Shown here piece after piece: positions 5,641 to 9,683 of a stretch of 9,683 nt of DNA. The stretch spans positions 1 to 9,683 of the forward strand of contig CALVER010000041.1 in the NCBI GenBank assembly GCA_944326625.1, given 5' to 3'. Source of the stretch: Candidatus Gastranaerophilales bacterium. Its GTDB lineage: Bacteria; Cyanobacteriota; Vampirovibrionia; Gastranaerophilales; Gastranaerophilaceae. Numbering within the stretch: the stretch's first letter is position 1; every line of letters begins with the position of its first letter. The position numbers and the translations under genes were made by a program. The notes under the pieces are model-generated. The model was not told where the DNA came from. It saw nothing but the letters and a program-made list of their open reading frames with translations, and did not search any database.

Positions 5641-5675
5641 ATCCGCTTAGCCCTGATGGGCTTTGCGGATTTTTT
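5641..5675 (+). terminator. Intrinsic terminator after rubrerythrin
   Basis: ATCCGC (5641-5646) and AGCCC (5649-5653) pair with GGGCT (5658-5662) and GCGGAT (5665-5670), with a symmetric TT/TT internal loop and a TGAT tetraloop. Five further Ts follow at 5671-5675. This is a textbook terminator and probably ends most perR-operon transcripts before the flavodiiron gene. Confidence 0.9.
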
Positions 5676-5691
5676 CAAACCGTAATATAAA
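5663..5691 (+). promoter_or_regulatory. Possible promoter of the flavodiiron gene inside the terminator
   Basis: TTGCGG at 5663-5668, within the 3' arm of the terminator hairpin, and TATAAA at 5686-5691 are 17 nt apart. Transcription would start near 5698, just before the AAGGAG that serves the ATG at 5709, leaving a very short leader. The -35 matches consensus at the three most conserved bases only, so this is tentative; readthrough from the perR promoter is the alternative. Confidence 0.35.
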
Positions 5692-5708
5692 TAGATAAAG
5701 GAGAAACA

Positions 5709-6878
5709 ATGAAATTCCGTGAAATTAAAAATAATGTTTTTTACTGCGGACTAAACGACAGAGAACGCAAGATTTTTGATGAACTTATTCCGCTTGAGCA
5801 GGGGACAAGCTACAATTCGTATCTTGTAAAAGGTTCTGAAAAAATTGCGCTTATTGATACAATGTATCCGCCCAAGTCCGAAGAATATCTGAAAAATTTG
5901 GATGAAAATAACATCGGTAAAGTCGATTATATTATTGCAAACCACGGCGAGCAGGATCACACGGGAACTTTGCCGGAATTGATTAAAAAATATCCCGAAG
6001 CCGTGATCGTTACAAATCAGTTTTGCAAAAACAACATAATGGAAATGCTTTTGATCCCGGAAGACAGAATTCAGGTTATCAAAAACGACGAGGAGCTTTC
6101 TCTCGGTGACAAAACTCTGAAATTCTTTATGGCACCGGGGGTTCACTGGCCGGATACGATGTTTACGTATATTGTTGAGGATAATCTCCTTTGTACATGT
6201 GACTTTTTGGGCGCGCATTATACGTTTGACGATATTTTTGCGGATGACAGCAAAGAGCTTGAACATTCCGCAAAACGCTATTACGCCGAAATTATGATGC
6301 CTTTCAGAAAAATGTGCCAGAAATATACAAAACAGGTCAGAGAATTAAATCCTGAAATGATTTTGCCGAGCCACGGCCCGATTTATAAAAATCCGAAATT
6401 TATCCTGGATTTGTATGAAGATTGGTCAAGCGATGAAGCAAAAAATCTTGTTGTATTGCCTTACGTCTCAATGTACGGCAGTGTTGAAGAAATGATTAAC
6501 TATCTGGCTGAAAAATTGAACGCAGCCGGAATTCAGACACTTAAGCATGATATTGTCTCTGATGATCTGGGAGATCTGGCAATGGCGCTTGTGGATGCAA
6601 AAACAATAGTTCTTGGCGCTTCAATGGTGCTTTGTTCCCCGCATCCGGCAGCTGCAAATGCGGCATACTTAGTCAATATTCTTAACCCCAAGGCTAAATT
6701 CGCAACCATTATCGGCTCTTACGGCTGGGGCGGCGATCTGGTCGGCAAATTGACTAATATAATGTCAAATTTGAAAGTCGAACTTATCGAGCCTGTTTTG
6801 ATTAAAGGAAAAGCTAAAGCCGATACTTTCCAAAAACTTGACGAAATGGCTAAGGCAATTATTGAAAAACATAGTTAA
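5709..6878 (+). CDS. fprA: Class A flavodiiron protein (O2/NO reductase)
   Basis: Flavodiiron proteins reduce O2 to water or NO to N2O in the cytoplasm, protecting anaerobes. This 389-aa form has only the two core domains (class A). The metallo-beta-lactamase-like domain (about 1-245) carries the diiron ligands H79, E81 and D83 in NHGEQDH, H146 in PGVHW, D165 in CTCDF and H222 in PSHGP; four of the positions equal those of D. gigas rubredoxin:oxygen oxidoreductase. The flavodoxin domain (about 247-389) starts with YVSMYGSVEEM, the FMN phosphate loop. No fused rubredoxin is present, so the separate rubredoxin upstream is the likely donor. The start has AAGGAG just upstream. It follows the rubrerythrin terminator, so it may be partly uncoupled from perR. 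Whether O2 or NO is preferred cannot be read from sequence. Confidence 0.95.
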   Translation: MKFREIKNNVFYCGLNDRERKIFDELIPLEQGTSYNSYLVKGSEKIALIDTMYPPKSEEYLKNLDENNIGKVDYIIANHGEQDHTGTLPELIKKYPEAVIVTNQFCKNNIMEMLLIPEDRIQVIKNDEELSLGDKTLKFFMAPGVHWPDTMFTYIVEDNLLCTCDFLGAHYTFDDIFADDSKELEHSAKRYYAEIMMPFRKMCQKYTKQVRELNPEMILPSHGPIYKNPKFILDLYEDWSSDEAKNLVVLPYVSMYGSVEEMINYLAEKLNAAGIQTLKHDIVSDDLGDLAMALVDAKTIVLGASMVLCSPHPAAANAAYLVNILNPKAKFATIIGSYGWGGDLVGKLTNIMSNLKVELIEPVLIKGKAKADTFQKLDEMAKAIIEKHS

Positions 6879-6901
6879 TATTTCGTTACAAAATAGTCAA
6901 T

Positions 6902-6944
6902 AAAAGTTCTTCCTGTGTTTTACTATCTTCAGGAAGAACTTTTT
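6902..6944 (+). terminator. Intrinsic terminator after the flavodiiron gene
   Basis: AAAAGTTCTTCCTG (6902-6915) pairs perfectly over 14 bp with CAGGAAGAACTTTT (6930-6943), with a 14-nt loop and a terminal T run. It starts 23 nt after the stop codon. The next gene begins only 13 nt beyond it, so that gene either relies on readthrough or has a promoter I could not identify. Confidence 0.8.
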
Positions 6945-6957
6945 CAGGTGTGAAGAT

Positions 6958-7755
6958 ATGAAGGTAAATCAGGTTAATTCAATTAGCGGCAATAATTATA
7001 AATCAGTTTCTGCGCCGGCAAAGCACGCGGAACACCGCAGCTCAGGTATTGAGACATCTTTGTATAACACAAAAGGCTTGAATGTATATTTCGGGTCGCT
7101 TGCAAAAGGCGCGGATTTTATTGAAAATCAATGTATAGATATTTTGCGCACGGCAAGGGACGGCGTAAAAAGAAGGTTTGCCGAAAATGACATTGAGGAT
7201 ATCCTTGTAAATTTAAAGCCTGTTAAAAATCCGAAAGAAAAGCCTGAAATTTTGCAGCAGGTTTTGTCGCTTGACGGTGAATTTACGGACGTTATTCCCG
7301 ATAATAAAATGTTCAAAAATCTTGTCGGACTGATTTCCGAAAAACCTGAGCAAGAACGTTACGCAATTCTTCAATTCGCGGAAAACGAGCTCCAAAACGC
7401 AACAAAACCCATGGAAACTTTTATGAAGCTTCCCTATAGAGTTCAAAATGATTTGACCAAACTTCTTGTCAAAATTGACGATGTAAATAATTCATTCCTG
7501 TACAAAAATGACGAAGCTCGCACATCAACCGTGAACGCTCTGTATGATACCTTCCGAGTGGCAATGTACGCTGAACAGGATATGGCGGGTTATGACAAAA
7601 TCTTTAGGAAATCTTACAAAAACAAAAATCTTGAACTTTTGAAGTCGGATTTTGATTTTTATAACAAACTTGACGGTTATAAATCCGATGATGCAAAACG
7701 TCTTGTGCTGAATACTGTTCAGGATATAACCGATTATTTTGAAAAGAATATTTAA
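6958..7755 (+). CDS. 265-aa protein of unknown function with N-terminal VYFGS motif
   Basis: I do not recognise a family. There is no signal peptide or membrane segment, so it is probably cytoplasmic, unless an unknown route exports it. The first 40 residues are polar and low in complexity (Asn, Ser, Lys) and probably disordered. The aromatic-Gly motif VYFGS follows at 43-47, then a long, mainly helical, charged region to the end with no Cys cluster or catalytic motif I can name. From memory, many uncharacterised proteins in gut Gastranaerophilales share a disordered N-terminus ending in a short F-G or F-K motif; that likeness is a recollection, not a search. An AGGTG at 6946-6950 could serve as the ribosome site. 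Its stop codon overlaps that of the convergent glycosyltransferase gene. Confidence 0.75.
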   Translation: MKVNQVNSISGNNYKSVSAPAKHAEHRSSGIETSLYNTKGLNVYFGSLAKGADFIENQCIDILRTARDGVKRRFAENDIEDILVNLKPVKNPKEKPEILQQVLSLDGEFTDVIPDNKMFKNLVGLISEKPEQERYAILQFAENELQNATKPMETFMKLPYRVQNDLTKLLVKIDDVNNSFLYKNDEARTSTVNALYDTFRVAMYAEQDMAGYDKIFRKSYKNKNLELLKSDFDFYNKLDGYKSDDAKRLVLNTVQDITDYFEKNI

Positions 7756-7781
7756 GATTTTTTGTGCCATCTTAAGATATT
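7747..7781. repeat. AT-rich hairpin over the convergent stop codons
   Basis: AATATTTAAGA (7747-7757) pairs with TCTTAA (7770-7775) and ATATT (7777-7781), with G7776 bulged and a 12-nt T-rich loop. It covers both stop codons, which share TTAA at 7752-7755. It is weak and GC-poor, with no good T run after the stem, so it is at best a marginal bidirectional terminator. Confidence 0.3.
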
Positions 7782-8603
7782 AAACAGGCAGTAAGTTTTT
7801 TCATTTTTTTTAGTATAAATTTTAAACACAGTGGTTCCGAAAATTTGGACTCTTTGGGTTTGTGTCTTCATATCTAAAACGTCAATGTTGTGCTGTTTAA
7901 GGAATTCGGCTGCCTCATCAAGAGATAATTTCAAATCGGATTTGGCGGTTTCGTGTTTAAGCGTGATAAGTGATTTAGGCCTGCGCCAGTAATAATAATA
8001 TGTTCCGGGTACCGTTACAAGCGTTTTCATGCTGTATAAAATCTGCGGGGTGAATATTACGTCCTCGTATATCCGGCCTTGTTTGAATTTTAAATTTGTT
8101 TTATTGAACTTATCAGTTTTGTAAATTTTATTCCAGACGTAAGACTTATCCGGAATATCGCAAAGCTGCAATTTTGTTTTGAAATCATCTGTAACCTGCT
8201 CGTCTTTAAATTGCAGATAATATCTTTTGCGTAATTTATGCAATCTTATAATGCCGGCTGCTGCTATATCCGCATTATATTTTACGGCTGTGTTGTATAG
8301 TTTTTCATAAAAATCCAAATCAACCCAGTCGTCGCTGTCAACAAACCCCAGATATTCTCCTTTTGCAACAGCAATTCCGGCGTTTCTTGCACTTGAAATT
8401 CCGCCGTTTTCTTTTGTAATAATTTTTATTCTGCTGTCGGTATATTCTTCTAATATCCGACCTGAATTATCCGTGGAACCGTCATTAACACAGATAATTT
8501 CAATGTCTTTTAACGTTTGGTTTACCAGACTGTCAAGGCATTTTTTCAAATACTTTTCGCAGTTATAAACCGGTACGATTACACTTACTTTAATATTATT
8601 CAT
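7752..8603 (-). CDS. Family 2 glycosyltransferase (GT-A fold)
   Basis: This 283-aa enzyme transfers a sugar from a nucleotide-sugar donor, probably to cell-envelope or exported polysaccharide; the sugar and acceptor cannot be told. The GT-A hallmarks are in order: VSVIVPVYN at 6-14, VNDGSTDNS at 39-47 for the nucleotide, ENGGISSARNAGI at 65-77, the metal-binding DSDD at 89-92, and a putative catalytic-base ED at 180-181 in IYEDVIF. RRPKS at 207-211 fits the downstream donor-contact region. No membrane segment is evident, so it would act at the inner face of the membrane. A GGTGAT shortly upstream could be the ribosome site for the ATG at 8603. It has its own strong promoter and stands alone between convergent and upstream genes, with no other polysaccharide genes in view. 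Confidence 0.9.
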   Translation of the reverse strand: MNNIKVSVIVPVYNCEKYLKKCLDSLVNQTLKDIEIICVNDGSTDNSGRILEEYTDSRIKIITKENGGISSARNAGIAVAKGEYLGFVDSDDWVDLDFYEKLYNTAVKYNADIAAAGIIRLHKLRKRYYLQFKDEQVTDDFKTKLQLCDIPDKSYVWNKIYKTDKFNKTNLKFKQGRIYEDVIFTPQILYSMKTLVTVPGTYYYYWRRPKSLITLKHETAKSDLKLSLDEAAEFLKQHNIDVLDMKTQTQRVQIFGTTVFKIYTKKNEKTYCLFNILRWHKKS

Positions 8604-8629
8604 ATTTATATCATCACCAATAATTACTT

Positions 8630-8658
8630 ATATTATGCCGAATGTCCCGATTTGTCAA
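8630..8658 (-). promoter_or_regulatory. Strong promoter of the glycosyltransferase gene
   Basis: On the minus strand a perfect TTGACA (8653-8658) and TAATAT (8630-8635) are 17 nt apart. The start of transcription would be near 8623, about 20 nt before the ATG. The thrS terminator lies just upstream, so the gene is transcribed independently. Confidence 0.7.
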
Positions 8659-8684
8659 GAAAAGAGAATGCTTTTCGGCGGATT

Positions 8685-8714
8685 AAAAAAAGCAGGCATT
8701 GAGCCTGCTTTTTT
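8685..8714 (-). terminator. Intrinsic terminator of thrS
   Basis: GCAGGC (8692-8697) and GCCTGC (8703-8708) form a stem around a 5-nt loop, extended by an A run on one side and a T run on the other (8685-8691, 8709-8714). On the minus strand the T run follows the hairpin immediately after the thrS stop codon at 8715, so it ends thrS transcripts. Its symmetry would also allow termination on the plus strand, where nothing is transcribed. Confidence 0.9.
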
Positions 8715-9683
8715 CTATGCTTTAACAAGGTTTTGCGCAAAGGAGTCGGCGGATCTGGATTCGATTTCATCTTTAACCTTATTGATGAATTCATCCACAC
8801 CGAGCGTTCCGACCTGTCCGATTCCGCGTGCGCGGACTGCAAGAGAATTTGATTCAATTTCTTTGTCGCCGATTACAACGACATACGGAATTTTCTTATC
8901 CTGCAGACTTTCTCTGATTTTGTAATTCATGCTTTCGGAGCGGTCGTCGAGTTTTACGCGAATTCCTGCATCGCGCATTTTTTTGTAGACTTTTTCCGCG
9001 AAATCAACGTGTTTTTCGTTTGAAATCGGAACAATTGCCACCTGAGTCGGCGCAAGCCATGTCGGGAAAGCGCCTGCGTAATGCTCGATTAAAATTCCGT
9101 GGAAACGTTCCATAGAGCCGAAAATTACACGGTGGAGCATAACCGGAGTTTTCATTGACCCGTCTCTGTCCTGATATTTTATGTCAAAGCGTTCCGGCAG
9201 GTTGAAGTCTAATTGAATTGTCGCACACTGCCAGGTTCTGCCTATTGCGTCTTTTACCTTAAAGTCGATTTTCGGACCGTAGAACGCGCCGTCGCCTTCG
9301 TTGATTTCGTATTTCATACCGCGTCTGTCCATGGCTTCTTTCAAACCGGCTTCAGCTCTGTTCCAGTTTTCAATCTCGCCGACATAGCTTTCGGGGCGGG
9401 TTGAAAGTTCGACTTCAAAATCCATTTTGAATATTGCCATTGTATCCGCAACAAAATCAATAATTTCGTTGATTTCGTCAACAAGCTGTTCCGGCGTGCA
9501 GAATACGTGGGCATCGTCCTGAGTAAAGCCTTGTACACGGGTCAGACCTGATAATGCTCCTGATTTTTCTTTTCTGTAAACCGTGCCGAGTTCAGCCATT
9601 CTCAAAGGCAGCGAACGGTATGAATATCTGTTTGCCTGATAAATCAAAATGTGGAACGGGCAGTTCATCGGTTTCAGGATAAA
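8715..9683 (-). CDS. thrS: Threonyl-tRNA synthetase, C-terminal part (5' end outside window)
   Basis: This enzyme charges tRNA-Thr with threonine in the cytoplasm. The reading frame runs off the window end, so the last 322 residues are seen; the N-terminal editing region and the start codon lie outside. The internal ATG at 9668 is not the start, because the frame continues upstream as ILKPMNCPF, a family hallmark. The zinc ligands are C8, H59 and H184 of the visible part, in MNCP, DDAH and MLHR, with nearly the same spacing as in E. coli ThrRS (C334, H385, H511). Class II motif 2 is YRKEKSGALSGLTR and motif 3 is the GSMERF region. The C-terminal 110 residues (from PTWLAP on) are the anticodon-binding domain. 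No frame break is seen. It ends at a strong terminator. Confidence 0.97.
   Translation of the reverse strand, partial: FILKPMNCPFHILIYQANRYSYRSLPLRMAELGTVYRKEKSGALSGLTRVQGFTQDDAHVFCTPEQLVDEINEIIDFVADTMAIFKMDFEVELSTRPESYVGEIENWNRAEAGLKEAMDRRGMKYEINEGDGAFYGPKIDFKVKDAIGRTWQCATIQLDFNLPERFDIKYQDRDGSMKTPVMLHRVIFGSMERFHGILIEHYAGAFPTWLAPTQVAIVPISNEKHVDFAEKVYKKMRDAGIRVKLDDRSESMNYKIRESLQDKKIPYVVVIGDKEIESNSLAVRARGIGQVGTLGVDEFINKVKDEIESRSADSFAQNLVKA

Noticed and set aside
6916..6957. Promoter for the 265-aa gene in the terminator loop (TACTAT at 6921-6926)
   Set aside because: No acceptable -35 lies 16-18 nt upstream, so I did not list it.
9666..9668. ATG at 9668 as the start of thrS
   Set aside because: The reading frame continues to the window edge as ILKP directly before MNCP, a conserved internal motif of threonyl-tRNA synthetase, so the gene is cut by the window.
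1..9683. CRISPR arrays, tRNA/rRNA genes, insertion sequences or phage genes
   Set aside because: No regularly spaced repeats, cloverleaf-type sequences, transposase motifs or phage-like proteins were seen on either strand.

Overview
This is an AT-rich bacterial chromosome segment with mostly short intergenic gaps. The overall look suggests an anaerobic or microaerophilic host-associated bacterium. Evidence is the PerR / rubredoxin / rubrerythrin / flavodiiron set for removing oxygen and peroxide, AT-rich codon use, and several unrecognised small proteins. My best guess is a gut Gastranaerophilales-type (Melainabacteria/Vampirovibrionia) genome. That rests on the general style of the hypothetical proteins, such as the N-terminal VYFGS motif in the 265-aa protein, and on a dispersed CCCTGAA..TTCAGGG palindrome. 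It is an inference; a Clostridia-like or other low-GC anaerobe is not excluded.

Layout. Positions 1-352 carry no convincing gene but hold palindromes, hairpins and a direct repeat. A 200-aa exported protein (389-991, +) follows a near-ideal promoter that would make its mRNA leaderless. It shares a bidirectional terminator with a convergent Cys/His-rich single-span membrane protein (1026-1313, -). Next on the minus strand come a two-domain M16 metallopeptidase (1491-4067) and, upstream of it, a 94-aa membrane protein (4129-4413), which may be co-transcribed.

At 4414-4547 lies a divergent control region. It has a strong plus-strand promoter, a putative minus-strand promoter whose -35 box abuts it, and a Fur/PerR-type 7-1-7 operator over the predicted perR transcription start. 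From here runs the plus-strand oxidative stress cluster: perR (4548-4922), a short rubredoxin (4937-5086), rubrerythrin (5095-5634), a strong terminator, then a class A flavodiiron protein (5709-6878) that may have its own promoter. Functionally, rubredoxin would pass electrons to rubrerythrin (peroxide reduction) and to the flavodiiron protein (O2 or NO reduction), with PerR repressing its own operon until peroxide is sensed.

After another terminator comes an unrecognised 265-aa protein (6958-7755, +). Its stop codon overlaps tail-to-tail with a convergent family 2 glycosyltransferase (7752-8603, -) that has a near-consensus promoter of its own. The window ends inside thrS (8715-9683, -), which is cut at its 5' end by the window edge and closes with a clear intrinsic terminator.

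I saw no CRISPR array, tRNA, rRNA, insertion sequence or clear phage gene. The coherent system here is the PerR peroxide/oxygen detoxification cluster. It is of a known kind, but has some unusual details: a short rubredoxin with an altered second knuckle, a Fur-like operator beside a PerR-like sensor, and a terminator that may contain a promoter element.
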